Source: JALOAT01 sp041687015 (GTDB taxonomy: Bacteria; Pseudomonadota; Gammaproteobacteria; Thiohalomonadales; Thiohalomonadaceae). From it: DNA of 64,000 bases. Under the pieces are notes generated by a model that worked only from the letters and a program-made list of their open reading frames with translations, did not search any database and was not told the DNA's origin. The stretch is taken from positions 35,095 through 99,094 of the forward strand of contig JAWLCT010000006.1 in NCBI GenBank assembly GCA_041687015.1, in the 5' to 3' direction. Position 1 is the stretch's first letter, and the number at the start of each line of letters is the position of its first letter. Shown here in pieces: positions 33,936 through 43,813 of the stretch. The translations under genes were made by a program, and so were the position numbers.

Positions 33936-36900
33936 GCGATCCTCCCCGCGAAAAGCGCATCGAGCGCCGTCACCAGTGCCTCTGAGGGCCGGTCGAAGTG
34001 CACGCCTGTTTCGGCACCGCGGCGCGCATCCATGCCGCGCAGGAACAGGTAGTACACGCCGCCGAAGTGATCCTCATAGCGGTAATTGGCCAGACGGCGT
34101 TTGAGATAGCGGTGCAAGGCCACGCAGTAGATGAGGTACTGCAGGTCATAGCGATTGGCGGCCACTGCGGCGGCCACGCGTGCGCGGTCATAGTCCTCGA
34201 TGCGTGGGCCCAGGTAGTTGGATTTGTAGTCGGCGATGAAGAAGCGCCCGCCGTGCTCGAACACCAGATCGATGAAACCGCGCATCACACCGCCATTCAC
34301 GTGGAACTGCAATGCAGGCCCCTGGGCGAAGTAGTCGGCAAAGCGCGCCGTTGTGCCCGTGAGGTCAGCCGCGTTGAATGCGGCAAGCGGATAATAGAAT
34401 TCCAATTCGATGAGGCGGCGTGCATTGCTGACAGTGCGTAGACGCAGCGCCTCGCCGTCCAACGGCGTGTCGAGTACGTTGGTGACCATGGCTTCCGTGG
34501 CCCCCTGCCAGCTGGCATCAAAGCCATGACGTTGCAGCTGGTTCTGCACCTCGTCGCCCAGCACGGCGCCGAACGCGTGTGGGAAATCGCAGCGTTCCAG
34601 CAGTTTGTGCATGAACGTGCCGGCGCGTGAGCCGCGCGGGAACTGCAGGATATGCGAGACCGGCGTAACGGGCAGCGCTTCCGCGTCTTCGGCCCGGGTT
34701 CCGTAATCGGGCCGCTCGTGGTCGTGGCCTGCGGCCAGCCCCGTATAGCTGGTGACGCGCCAGTCCACGCTCACGTGGCGTTCGGGGAGGCGCGCCGCCA
34801 GTGTCGGGCCGGCGGACGGCGTACGTGGCGCGCTCGCCGGTTGCTCAGGCAGGCGCTCCACGGTCATCCCGCCGGGTGCACGCAGCGCCCAGGCGTCCAG
34901 CGGCGCGCGCAGTGCGTCGTCTTCCAGTGCCTTTACATGTGCGGCCAGCCGTTCCGTATCCGCCTCCAGGCCATCGCCGTGCAACAACCAGGCAAGCGCC
35001 GAGGCTTCGGCGCTCGCAAAGCGGCCCCAGGTGAAGTAGCACAAGTGCTTGGCACGGGTGAAGGCCACGTACAGAAGGCGCAAATCTTCGGCCAGGCGTT
35101 CACGTTCGGCACGCTGGTAATGCGCCTCCCAGTCTTGCCCGCCCAGGTCGAGCACGGGGCGGCGCTCGTCGTCGTGGCACATCACCGCGCCGTCCTTGTT
35201 CACACGGCGCGTGGACCACGGAAACGGCAGGAACACCACCGGGTACTCGAGGCCCTTGCTCTTGTGAATGGTGACGATCTTCACCAAGGCCTCGTCACTT
35301 TCCAGGCGCAGCTGCTGCTCTTCGCTTTGGCCGTCGGGCTGGCGGCATTGGTCGGTGTACCAGCGCAACAGGTTTTCCATGCCGACGTGTTCGCGGGCGG
35401 CATTCTGCATGAGTTCCGCCAGCTGCAGCAGATTGGTCATACGCCGTTCACCATCGGGCAGCGCGAGCAGGCGCGGCGCCACCTTCCAGGCATGCAACAG
35501 GCTGCGGAACATGGGCATGAAGCCGCGCGCCAGCCACAGCGCATGGAACGCCTGCACCTGATCCAGCGTCGCTTCCCAACGCAACTCGTCCCGGGTCCAG
35601 GCATCCAGTTCGGCGGCATCGATCCCGGCCATGGCGGTGGTCAGGGCTGCACGCAGGCGGCGCTCGTCGGTGGGCTCGGCGATCGCCAGCAGCACGCGCA
35701 ACAGTTCTTCCGCCTGTTCGCTTTCGAAGACGCTGGCGCGCACCTGACTCACAGCCGGGATACCGGCGGCGCGCAGGGCCGCCTGAACGTGCTGCGCTTC
35801 GCGGTGGGTGCGCACAAGCACGGCAACATGGCGTGGTGCGAGCGGCTCGTTGCCGAGGGTGGCGCGGCCGGCTTCACCCAGGGCAAGCAAGCGACCGATC
35901 TCGCCGGCGCAGGCGCGGGCGAGGTGTTCCGACGCCCAGGCACCCGTGATGCGCCCGTGATAAACACGTGCGCCGTCGGCGGGTACATACCAGGCGCGCA
36001 ACGGCACCGGCGTGGCACCGTCGATGCGCAGCGGTTCGGCGTCGGCCTTCCCGGCAGCGTTCACGGGATGGAAATCGATGTCGTCGGCGTAAACGAAGGG
36101 CGCGCCGTGGACAGCGAACAAGGTGTTCACCGCGTTCACCAACGGCGTGCAGGCACGCCAGTTGGTGTCCAGGGTGAAGCGGTCACGCTCGGCATCGGTG
36201 GCACGTTTCGCTCCGATGTAGGTGAAGACGTCGGCGCCACGGAAGCTGTAGATGGCCTGCTTGGGATCGCCGATCATGAAAAGCGCACCCTCGGCACGGC
36301 CCGCGTAGATGCGCGAGAAAATGCGCGCCTGCTGCGGATCGGTGTCCTGGAATTCGTCGATCATCGCCACCGGAAAACGCTGGGCGATATGCTGTGCGAG
36401 GGCATCGCCGCCGGGGCCGTGCAATGCATCGGCAAGCTGGACGAGCAGGTCGTCGAAGGACACCAGGCCGCGTTCCGTTTTGCGGCTGCGCAAGGTTTCG
36501 CGGCAGAAACGCAGGGCTTCTGCAGTGAGCTGCATGACGCGTGCCTCACGCAACCGGCTCAGGTCCTGACAGATGCGGAAGAAGGGGTGTTCGGGCGGCT
36601 GGATGCCCTTTTTGCGCTTGGCGGGTGTGATGGCCGCGGCGATACGGTTGCTGGTGAACAGCTCGAACCCCTGCGGCAGCACGTAGTCGTCGGCGTCGCC
36701 AGCGAAGTGCTCGTCGAGCGCGGCAGCGGCGGCCCGCAGGTTCGCCTCGTTGTGGCCGTCCTTGCTGCGCGACAGGTCCTTGGAATCCACCAGCAGGGTG
36801 AGGATGGCCTCGCGCTCCGCGGCCCATGCGGCGGCGGCCGTCGCGTGCAGGGCACGCCAGGCCGTGCCGTCACATTGAGCGATGTCGATGTCCGGCACCA

Positions 36901-37489
36901 CCTGCAAATCGTGCCGGGACAGCGGGTCGCGGAGGGTCTGGTACAGTCCTGCCGGCGTGCCCCAGGTCTGATGGGCGAGTTGCGCAAGCCCCGGGCCGGC
37001 GGTGTAAAAACTGCGCCGCCAGAAATCTTCCACCACGGCGCGTCGCAGCTCGCTGTCGTCGGTGATGAATTCCGTGTCGAACAGCGCACCGCTTTCGAAG
37101 GCATGCTCCTGCAGCATGCGCTGGCAGAAGCCATGGATGGTGAAAATGGCGGCCTCGTCGATGCAGGTCAGTTCGTCGGCAAGCCGGGTGGCGGCAGCTG
37201 CCGGATCGGGCTGCGCGTCGATCAGTGCGGCGAGCACATCGTCGTTCGTCGCGGCCCCCTTCAGCACGGCGATGGCCTCGCGCATGCGTGCGCGAATGCG
37301 GTCGCGCAGCTCCTCGGTGGCCGCTACCGTGAAGGTGACCACCAGGATGTCGCGTACCGAGCGTTGCTGTTCCAGCAACAGGCGCAGGTAGAGGGTGGCA
37401 ACCGTGTAGGTCTTGCCGGTGCCGGCGCTGGCCTCAATGAGGCGGACGCCGTCGCAGGGCAGGGAAAGCGGATCGAGGCGCTGCATCAC
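33932..37489 (-). CDS. recB: RecBCD enzyme subunit RecB (helicase-nuclease)
   Basis: 1,185 residues, matching E. coli RecB (1,180). The N-terminal UvrD-like helicase has Walker A IEASAGTGKTYTVATLYLR (about residues 18-36), motif II MIDEFQDTDPQQARIF and later IVTIHKSKGLEYPVVFLPF. The C-terminal nuclease domain carries the metal-binding motif RGFIDLVFEHGGRFFIADYK followed by SNYLG, the hallmark of the RecB nuclease. It therefore looks fully functional. It overlaps recC upstream and recD downstream by 4 nt each. Confidence 0.97.
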   Translation of the reverse strand: MMQRLDPLSLPCDGVRLIEASAGTGKTYTVATLYLRLLLEQQRSVRDILVVTFTVAATEELRDRIRARMREAIAVLKGAATNDDVLAALIDAQPDPAAAATRLADELTCIDEAAIFTIHGFCQRMLQEHAFESGALFDTEFITDDSELRRAVVEDFWRRSFYTAGPGLAQLAHQTWGTPAGLYQTLRDPLSRHDLQVVPDIDIAQCDGTAWRALHATAAAAWAAEREAILTLLVDSKDLSRSKDGHNEANLRAAAAALDEHFAGDADDYVLPQGFELFTSNRIAAAITPAKRKKGIQPPEHPFFRICQDLSRLREARVMQLTAEALRFCRETLRSRKTERGLVSFDDLLVQLADALHGPGGDALAQHIAQRFPVAMIDEFQDTDPQQARIFSRIYAGRAEGALFMIGDPKQAIYSFRGADVFTYIGAKRATDAERDRFTLDTNWRACTPLVNAVNTLFAVHGAPFVYADDIDFHPVNAAGKADAEPLRIDGATPVPLRAWYVPADGARVYHGRITGAWASEHLARACAGEIGRLLALGEAGRATLGNEPLAPRHVAVLVRTHREAQHVQAALRAAGIPAVSQVRASVFESEQAEELLRVLLAIAEPTDERRLRAALTTAMAGIDAAELDAWTRDELRWEATLDQVQAFHALWLARGFMPMFRSLLHAWKVAPRLLALPDGERRMTNLLQLAELMQNAAREHVGMENLLRWYTDQCRQPDGQSEEQQLRLESDEALVKIVTIHKSKGLEYPVVFLPFPWSTRRVNKDGAVMCHDDERRPVLDLGGQDWEAHYQRAERERLAEDLRLLYVAFTRAKHLCYFTWGRFASAEASALAWLLHGDGLEADTERLAAHVKALEDDALRAPLDAWALRAPGGMTVERLPEQPASAPRTPSAGPTLAARLPERHVSVDWRVTSYTGLAAGHDHERPDYGTRAEDAEALPVTPVSHILQFPRGSRAGTFMHKLLERCDFPHAFGAVLGDEVQNQLQRHGFDASWQGATEAMVTNVLDTPLDGEALRLRTVSNARRLIELEFYYPLAAFNAADLTGTTARFADYFAQGPALQFHVNGGVMRGFIDLVFEHGGRFFIADYKSNYLGPRIEDYDRARVAAAVAANRYDLQYLIYCVALHRYLKRRLANYRYEDHFGGVYYLFLRGMDARRGAETGVHFDRPSEALVTALDALFAGRIA

Positions 37490-40400
37490 GTGTGCGCCTC
37501 GACCATGGTCGCGAATACCGGCTTGAACACGCCTTCGGCCAGTTGAGCGAATTCGCCGTCGATGGGGTCCACGCCGCGGAAGGCGGTCTGGTTGTAGGCG
37601 TCCAGGCTTTCCGCAAAACGGTTGCCGAACTCGTTGGGCGTCCAGGCGGACACGGCGGCGGCCATGGCGTCCTTGCCGTCATCCATCGCGCATGCGTAGG
37701 CCCAGGCGGTGCGGGGAAAGAACGGCAACGGGCGCTGCTGGCCCGCGCGGTAGGCAACGAGCAAGTCGCGCAGCACCGCCATGGGTGTGGTCACCGGCCC
37801 CAGCACCAGGCAGGTATCGCTGGCGAAGTGGCGGCTCTCGGCCGTCGACGGTTGCACTGCGCAGCGCACCACGTGACGGATCCACAGGCCCAGCACGTCG
37901 TGGGCGTTCAGCTTCGCATGACGATAACGCACCAGGCCGGCCGTGGTGAGTCCATCCAGCCAGCCGCGCAGGTGCAATCCGTCAATGTGGAGATCCACTT
38001 CCACGGGCGCCAGCGGCGTGCCCACGAAGGGGCGCAGAGTCTCGACGTAGTCCTGGAGGGAGGCGGTGCAATTGGCAAACGCGAGATCGCCGAAGTGCCC
38101 GCTGGGCAGGGTGCCCTCGGCACGCAGCAGCGGATGACGCGCGGCCACATCCGCACCCGCAAGAAGATCGGCGACCAGGCTCTGGGTCAGCTGATAGGCG
38201 GTGAGCCCATCGAGTTCGAAGGGTTCGGCATCCTCCAGCACTTCGTCCGCATCGTCCAGCGCGATCCCCAAACGGCGGCGCAGGAAATGGCGTGCAGGAT
38301 GGCGGAAGAATTCAATGAGGTCGGCGAGTTCGATCGCATCGGACGTTTGTTCGGTCTCGGGCAGCGGTGCGGGACAGAAGGGCGGCAGTTCACTGCGTTG
38401 CCCTGCCTGGGCCTGTGCCCCCGGCAACCATTCCCTGGCGTAACTGAACAGGCGTGCGTCGGCACCGAAATAACGGCGACTGAAGGGTTGCAGGGCGTGC
38501 TCGGTGACCAGTTGGCTGCGCAGATCACCCTCCGCCGAGACGAAACCCTGCGCCACATGATCGAGCAATTCGGCCACCAGGACGGAAGGCAGCAGCAGGT
38601 TGTTATCGCGCAGATCGCGGCCTACATAGCTGATGTAAAACGTGTCGCGCGCCGCGAGCAGCGCTTCCAGAAAGGTGTAGCGGTCATCGTCACGGCGCGA
38701 GCGGTCACCCGGCCGCGGCTTTTCCACCATGCGATCGAATCCGAGCGGCCGCTGCACCCGCGGGAAAGCCTGGTCGTTCATACCGATGAGGCACACCACG
38801 CGGAACGGCACGCTGCGCAGGGGCACCATGGAGCAGAAGGTGATGGGGCCGGCGATGAAGCGTTGGTCGGGATCGGGATCGGTCAGGGCGCGGCGCAGGT
38901 GGTCGCGCAACACGTCAAGACCGAAGCCATCCGTAAAACCGGCTCGCCGGGTATGCTCCGCCAGCGCCGCCATGGCCTCGCGCACGGCCTGCAATGGCGT
39001 GCTGTCGTCCTCGTCGGTATCAAAAAAAGATGCGAGCAAATCGTTGATCAGCGTGCTCCAGGCGTCGGCGTCGTAGCGGCCCTGCAGGCGCGCAGCAAAC
39101 TGTTCCAGGCGCGCCACGAAACTGCGTAGCCTGCCGAGCACTTCCGCCTCGCCACCTTCCACATGCGGATAGGGCAGCACCCCGTGGAACAGCACGGGTT
39201 CCGGCGCCATCGCATAACCCAGCAGCAGGCGGCGGAAACCGAACGCCCAGGAGTTGACGTCGTCATCGGGCAACCCGGCGGCGGCACGGGCCGGGCCGTC
39301 CAGCCCCCAGCGGATGTGACTGTCGCGCACCCAGGTACGCACCCGCTCGTAATCGCCCTCGTCCAGGCCGGTGCGGCGCATCACCGCGGGCACTTCGAGG
39401 ATCGACAATACCTCGCTGGCGGTGAAGCGGCGGGTGGGCAGATCGAGCAGGGACAGAAAGGCCGCCAGCACAGGCGCGCTACCGGTGCGGCTGCGATCGG
39501 CGATGGTCCACGGCAGGTGCCGGCCTTCGCCGGCAGCGCCGAACACCGCCTCGATGTACGGTGCATAGGTGTCGATATCCGGTGCCATGACGACCACGTC
39601 GCGCGGGCTCAAATCCGGGTGCCGATCGAACAGCGCCTGCAATTGATCGTGCAGCACCTCGATCTCGCGCATGGGCCCGTGACAGGCATGCACCTGGAGC
39701 GAGCGATCGGTCGCGGCCAGCACGGCTTTGTCGCCACCGTCGCGCGTCTCCAGCAACAGGATGTCACGCTGCAGCTGTGGCAGCAGGCTGTCGCCTGCGG
39801 GAAGATCGAACAGCTCCTCGTCCTCAAGCGGATAGTCGTGCAGCAGCTCGATGAAATCACGCCCCTGTTTACCCATGGAGGCAAGCAGAGGATGGCCGGT
39901 GCTGTAGTACTCACTACGATCGGGCTGGCCCAACCGTGCCCACTGCCGGCGCAGACGCGCCAGGTTGCGCTCGGCGCGGATGTCACCCCAGTAGAGCAGG
40001 CAGGGATTGAGTACGAAGAGATGCACGTCGATGACTTCGGCCAGACGGCCAAGCACCGCGAGATAGGCCGGGGGAATGGCAGGCACCGCAAACACGCACA
40101 CGCGTGGCGGCAGGTGGGTGGTATCCAGCGGCTCGCTCAGGAAACGTTGCAGCATGCCCGCGCGATGGGCGTCCTGCTGTCCGGCGACCAGGGCGCGCCA
40201 GAGCTGCGCCTGCCAGTCATCCGGTTCGGCACCCTGCTCCCATTGCGAAATGAGATCCGGGCGGTACACCAGGTACTGGTCGAACACGTCGGCGATGCGC
40301 CGTGCCAGTTGCCAGCGCCGCAGCTCCGGACGTTCGCCGGCCACATAGCGGCCCAGCGGCGCGAAGGCGGGCGTGTCCAGGTGTTCGGGAAGCAGGCCCA

Positions 40401-40683
40401 GGATCCGCCACACCAGGGTGTCGCGATCGAAGACCGATTCCTGGCCCGCCTCGGGGATCTGCGCGGCGAACAACCGCCAGACGAAGGCGGCCGGCATGAA
40501 GAAACGCAGGTTGGCCGCGACGCCCGTGCGCTCGGCCAGTTGCAACGACAGCCAGCGCGCCATGCCCTGGCTTTGCACCAGAAACCATTCCGGCGCGAAG
40601 GGATCCGGCAACGGGTCCGCCGTTACCGCCACCAGGCGCTCGCACAACCGCTCCAGCCGGTTCGAATGATAGACGCGCAACAT
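37486..40683 (-). CDS. recC: RecBCD enzyme subunit RecC (Chi recognition)
   Basis: 1,065 residues, slightly shorter than E. coli RecC (1,122). It opens MLRVYHSNRLERLCERLV, the usual RecC start, with FLVQSQGMARWLSLQLAERT soon after and VCLIGMNDQAFPRVQRPLGF in the C-terminal part. RecC is built from inactive helicase and nuclease folds, holds the split DNA strands and reads Chi. It is the first gene of the recCBD operon. The upstream gap of 115 bp to the hydrogenase large-subunit gene contains only an imperfect inverted repeat (40748-40779). Confidence 0.96.
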   Translation of the reverse strand: MLRVYHSNRLERLCERLVAVTADPLPDPFAPEWFLVQSQGMARWLSLQLAERTGVAANLRFFMPAAFVWRLFAAQIPEAGQESVFDRDTLVWRILGLLPEHLDTPAFAPLGRYVAGERPELRRWQLARRIADVFDQYLVYRPDLISQWEQGAEPDDWQAQLWRALVAGQQDAHRAGMLQRFLSEPLDTTHLPPRVCVFAVPAIPPAYLAVLGRLAEVIDVHLFVLNPCLLYWGDIRAERNLARLRRQWARLGQPDRSEYYSTGHPLLASMGKQGRDFIELLHDYPLEDEELFDLPAGDSLLPQLQRDILLLETRDGGDKAVLAATDRSLQVHACHGPMREIEVLHDQLQALFDRHPDLSPRDVVVMAPDIDTYAPYIEAVFGAAGEGRHLPWTIADRSRTGSAPVLAAFLSLLDLPTRRFTASEVLSILEVPAVMRRTGLDEGDYERVRTWVRDSHIRWGLDGPARAAAGLPDDDVNSWAFGFRRLLLGYAMAPEPVLFHGVLPYPHVEGGEAEVLGRLRSFVARLEQFAARLQGRYDADAWSTLINDLLASFFDTDEDDSTPLQAVREAMAALAEHTRRAGFTDGFGLDVLRDHLRRALTDPDPDQRFIAGPITFCSMVPLRSVPFRVVCLIGMNDQAFPRVQRPLGFDRMVEKPRPGDRSRRDDDRYTFLEALLAARDTFYISYVGRDLRDNNLLLPSVLVAELLDHVAQGFVSAEGDLRSQLVTEHALQPFSRRYFGADARLFSYAREWLPGAQAQAGQRSELPPFCPAPLPETEQTSDAIELADLIEFFRHPARHFLRRRLGIALDDADEVLEDAEPFELDGLTAYQLTQSLVADLLAGADVAARHPLLRAEGTLPSGHFGDLAFANCTASLQDYVETLRPFVGTPLAPVEVDLHIDGLHLRGWLDGLTTAGLVRYRHAKLNAHDVLGLWIRHVVRCAVQPSTAESRHFASDTCLVLGPVTTPMAVLRDLLVAYRAGQQRPLPFFPRTAWAYACAMDDGKDAMAAAVSAWTPNEFGNRFAESLDAYNQTAFRGVDPIDGEFAQLAEGVFKPVFATMVEAHT

Positions 40684-40798
40684 GGCGCCTATGGTACCGG
40701 AAAAGCCGACGGCGAGCGGTCACGAACCGAGATGGAGACAAAACTTACCGGGGTGGCAACGCAGACGAAACCTCCCCGGATTCACATCGGATTACCGG

Positions 40799-42121
40799 TC
40801 AACGCCGCTCCACGGTCAGCTTCAGGAAATGCGTGGAGCAGGAGATACACGGATCGTAATTGCGGATGCCGGATTCGAGGCGCAGACGCAGCTCGTCGTC
40901 GCTCATCGCGAGGTTTTCCATGACGCTGGCGCGCATGTCCGCCTCCATCTGTGCCTGGTTCTGGCTGGTGGGTGGGATGATGGTCGCGTGCGTCACCTTG
41001 CCCTGGTCGTCCAGTTCGTAGCGGTGCCACAGGATGCCGCGCGGCGCCTCCGTGCAGCCGCAGCCCATGCCCGCACGCGGCACCACGTCCATCTGGGGTT
41101 TGGGCGGTTTGTCGTAGGCCTCCAGCAGTTGGATGGCGTCCACCATGGCCACGTGAATTTCCACGGCGCGGGCCAGGGCGCTGTGGTAGGGGTTTTTGCT
41201 GGGCCAGGCCACCGGTGTCTCGCCCAGCAGCTTGGCAGTGGGCGGCGGCAGCCTGTCCAGGTTGTTGTTCAATCGCGGGGCGGGGCCGACCCAGTAGGGC
41301 TGATCGTGCAACAGCGCATGCAGTGCGGTGGAATGGGGCACCTGGAATTCGCGGAAGTGCTGTTCGTATTCGTTGACGTGAATGTCGAGGCCCCGGTCGG
41401 AGACGATGCGCCCGTAGTTCATGGGATATTCGTCATGAGCGCGCAGGGAAACGCTCGCCACGTCACGCGTCACATCCGGTAGTTTCAGGCTGCCCACCCA
41501 CCGCACCAGCTCTTCGGCATGGGGCAAGGCTTCCTTGAACTTGCGCAACATGTCCTTCGCTTCGGCGCGAGAAGGCGAGCGATAGAAACCGCCGGGGACC
41601 ACGCCCACAGGATTGACGGGCCGCCCACCGAACATCTTCAGGATGCTGTTGCCGAGCCCTTGCAGATGCATGCCGCGCCGCACTTCATCCGGATAGTCCT
41701 TGGCCATGTGGATGGCATCCGGGTAACCGAGGAAGTCGGGCACGGCGAGCAGATGAATGTGCAGCGCATGGCTTTCGATCCACTCACCGCAGTAATAAAG
41801 ACGTTTCAGATCGCGAATGGATTGTGGCACGTCCACGCCGAAGGCCATTTCGATGGCGTTGGAGGCGCTCATCTGATACGCCACCGGACAAATGCCGCAG
41901 ATACGGGCCACGATATCCGGCACCTCGCGCCAGGTGCGTGATCGCAGGAAGTGTTCGAAGAACCGCGGCGGCTCGAAAATGCGCAGACGCAGGTCGGTTA
42001 TCTGATCGTTCTCCAGGCGCAGGAAAAGCGCGCCCTCTCCTTCCACACGGGTCAGGATCGGAATGTCCACGCGCCGTTCGCCCGCAACGGTGGCCTGCGG
42101 CTGTCCGCTCACGTCGTTCAT
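40799..42121 (-). CDS. hydA: Group 3b-type [NiFe] hydrogenase, large (alpha) subunit
   Basis: A 440-residue catalytic subunit carrying the NiFe centre. The four cysteine ligands are present: C75 and C78 in ARICGICPV, and C425 and C428 in DPCISCSTH near the C-terminus. The residues after H431 (nine residues ending ERR) are short and would be the peptide, if any, removed by a maturation protease. Length and sequence (RVEGEGALFLRL, GMGCGCTEAPRGILWHRYE) place it with the soluble NAD(P)-linked sulfhydrogenases rather than membrane uptake enzymes. It overlaps the small-subunit gene by 4 nt. No hyp or endopeptidase genes are in the window. Confidence 0.95.
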   Translation of the reverse strand: MNDVSGQPQATVAGERRVDIPILTRVEGEGALFLRLENDQITDLRLRIFEPPRFFEHFLRSRTWREVPDIVARICGICPVAYQMSASNAIEMAFGVDVPQSIRDLKRLYYCGEWIESHALHIHLLAVPDFLGYPDAIHMAKDYPDEVRRGMHLQGLGNSILKMFGGRPVNPVGVVPGGFYRSPSRAEAKDMLRKFKEALPHAEELVRWVGSLKLPDVTRDVASVSLRAHDEYPMNYGRIVSDRGLDIHVNEYEQHFREFQVPHSTALHALLHDQPYWVGPAPRLNNNLDRLPPPTAKLLGETPVAWPSKNPYHSALARAVEIHVAMVDAIQLLEAYDKPPKPQMDVVPRAGMGCGCTEAPRGILWHRYELDDQGKVTHATIIPPTSQNQAQMEADMRASVMENLAMSDDELRLRLESGIRNYDPCISCSTHFLKLTVERR

Positions 42122-42963
42122 GGTTGCACTCCGGTGGGCGGGTTGACCGTGCTGGAGGGTGGCAGCGGCCGAAAGTCCGCCTGGCCCGCCAGCCAACGCT
42201 CCGAGGCCTCCCGAAAAGGCGGTGACCAGCTGTAGATGAAACGCAACCGATGCACCAGTCCGTCGCGCGGCAGGCCGGCACCGATGAAGCGTCGGCCCAT
42301 GGCGTCGATGTTGGCGGTCTCCGCCGGGCCGAAACAGCTGTAGCAGTCACGCTCCTGATGCGGGCACAGGGCGCCGCAGCCGGTCTTGGTGATGGGCCCC
42401 ATGCAGGGTTTTTCCTGGGCGACCAGTACGCACACATTGCCGTCGCGTTTGCACTTGAGGCAGATGGCCTCGGTGGGGATACGGGACTGCACGCCGGAAA
42501 GCACACTGTTGATCACGTACTTGAGCTGGCCCTGGTCCGGTGGGCAACCGGCCAGTTCCGCGTCCACCTTGATGTGTTCAGAAAACGGCGTGGACATCGG
42601 CAGCGCCTCGATGTGCTCGGGCATGGTGTAGAAAGAGGTTTTGTAACTGTCGAGGTCACCCCAGTTGCGCAACGCCTGAATGCCGCCGGCCGTGCCGCAG
42701 GCACCGATGGCGATCACCATCTTGCTGTTCTCGCGGATCTTCCTGATGCGCTCCACTTCGTCGGGTGTGGTGACGGAGCCTTCGACGAAAGACACGTCGT
42801 AGTTGCCGTAGGGTCCATCGCCCAGGTTGCTGGTGGCCTCGATGAAATAGCTGATCTCCACCCGCTCGGCCAATTGCAGCAACGCCTCTTCCAGGGTGAG
42901 GAACTGGAGCTGGCAGCCGTCACAGGAACTGAACTTGTGTACAGCGATGCGCGCTTTATTCAT
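42118..42963 (-). CDS. hydD: Group 3b-type [NiFe] hydrogenase, small (delta) subunit
   Basis: A 281-residue Fe-S subunit that passes electrons between the NiFe centre and the diaphorase part. The proximal cluster cysteines are seen in SSCDGCQL (C14, C17), GACGTAGG and AGCPPD. Additional clusters are supported by CLKCKRDGNVCVL, CMGPITKTGCGALCP and CYSCFGPAE, so three cubane clusters are likely. No Tat signal is present, which fits a cytoplasmic enzyme. The gene starts 1 nt after the gamma-subunit stop and overlaps the large-subunit start. Confidence 0.95.
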   Translation of the reverse strand: MNKARIAVHKFSSCDGCQLQFLTLEEALLQLAERVEISYFIEATSNLGDGPYGNYDVSFVEGSVTTPDEVERIRKIRENSKMVIAIGACGTAGGIQALRNWGDLDSYKTSFYTMPEHIEALPMSTPFSEHIKVDAELAGCPPDQGQLKYVINSVLSGVQSRIPTEAICLKCKRDGNVCVLVAQEKPCMGPITKTGCGALCPHQERDCYSCFGPAETANIDAMGRRFIGAGLPRDGLVHRLRFIYSWSPPFREASERWLAGQADFRPLPPSSTVNPPTGVQP

Positions 42964-42964
42964 C

Positions 42965-43813
42965 TCAGAACCCCTTGACCGGCATCAGCCGGCGTACCCT
43001 GGCGTACGGAAACACCGGACCATCCTTGCAGATGAAGTCGGGGCCATACTGGCAATGGCCACAGTGGCCGAGGCCGCATTGCATGCCGCGTTCCATGGAA
43101 ACATAGATGTCCTCAATGGGTCGGCCACGGTTGAGCAGTTCCTCGGCGACCGCACGCATCATGGGCTCGGGTCCGCACATCATGGCCATGCCTTCGATGG
43201 CTTCCGGAGCCAGATCATCGAGTAACTGCGTCACCAGGCCTGTGCGTCCGCTCCAGCCCGGTGCCGGTTCCTGGGAAGCGAACATGCATACGGTGTCCGG
43301 CGCCTTGCACCAGTTGGCGAAGCGCTCGCCGTAAATCAGATCGTCCGGTTTGCGCACACCATGGCATACGCTGATCTTCCCGTACTGATCGCGCCGTGCA
43401 TGGGCGTACTGCACCACGGAAGCGGTGGGCGCACAGCCGATACCACCGGTGATCACCAAGAGGTTGCGACCCTTGGCCTGTTCCATGGGCCAGCCTGCGC
43501 CGAAGGGGCCGCGCAGACCCATGATGTCGCCGGCCTTGAGCCGCACCATGCCCTCTGTCACCCGGCCGACGGCGCGGATGGTGTGATCAATGAATTCCAC
43601 GTCACCCGGATCGGAGGATATGGAGATGGGCACCTCGCCCACGTTGGCCAGGTACAGCATGTTGAACTGGCCCGGCGCGAACCGATAGTCGGCCCGTTGC
43701 TGCGCATCCCGGAGCCGCAGGCGCAAGGTGTTGATGCCCGGCGCTTCCTCGATGTTGTCGACCACCTCGGCGGCCATGGGCAGATACGGGTTGGTCTTGG
43801 GCAGTGCGCTCAT
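42965..43813 (-). CDS. hydG: Sulfhydrogenase gamma subunit (FAD/NAD(P)-binding, 2Fe-2S)
   Basis: A 282-residue ferredoxin-NADP reductase-like subunit. The N-terminal FAD-binding barrel (about residues 12-105) includes YRFAPGQFNMLYL and PISISSD. The NAD(P) domain begins at VITGGIGCAPTASVV, and MMCGPEPMMRAV follows. The C-terminal MQCGLGHCGHCQYGPDFIC binds a 2Fe-2S cluster. It links pyridine nucleotide to the hydrogenase core. It overlaps the beta-subunit gene by 4 nt. NADP is the usual partner for group 3b, but preference cannot be read here. Confidence 0.94.
   Translation of the reverse strand: MSALPKTNPYLPMAAEVVDNIEEAPGINTLRLRLRDAQQRADYRFAPGQFNMLYLANVGEVPISISSDPGDVEFIDHTIRAVGRVTEGMVRLKAGDIMGLRGPFGAGWPMEQAKGRNLLVITGGIGCAPTASVVQYAHARRDQYGKISVCHGVRKPDDLIYGERFANWCKAPDTVCMFASQEPAPGWSGRTGLVTQLLDDLAPEAIEGMAMMCGPEPMMRAVAEELLNRGRPIEDIYVSMERGMQCGLGHCGHCQYGPDFICKDGPVFPYARVRRLMPVKGF

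Noticed and set aside
34652..37546. A 964-codon open frame on the + strand opposite recB
   Set aside because: Antisense to a clearly functional recB; composition (Gly/Arg/Gln/His-rich) is what GC-rich codon bias produces on the opposite strand. No domain or ribosome site.
37492..40923. Two + strand open frames of 545 and 586 codons opposite recC
   Set aside because: Same reason: shadows of recC with no recognisable protein features.
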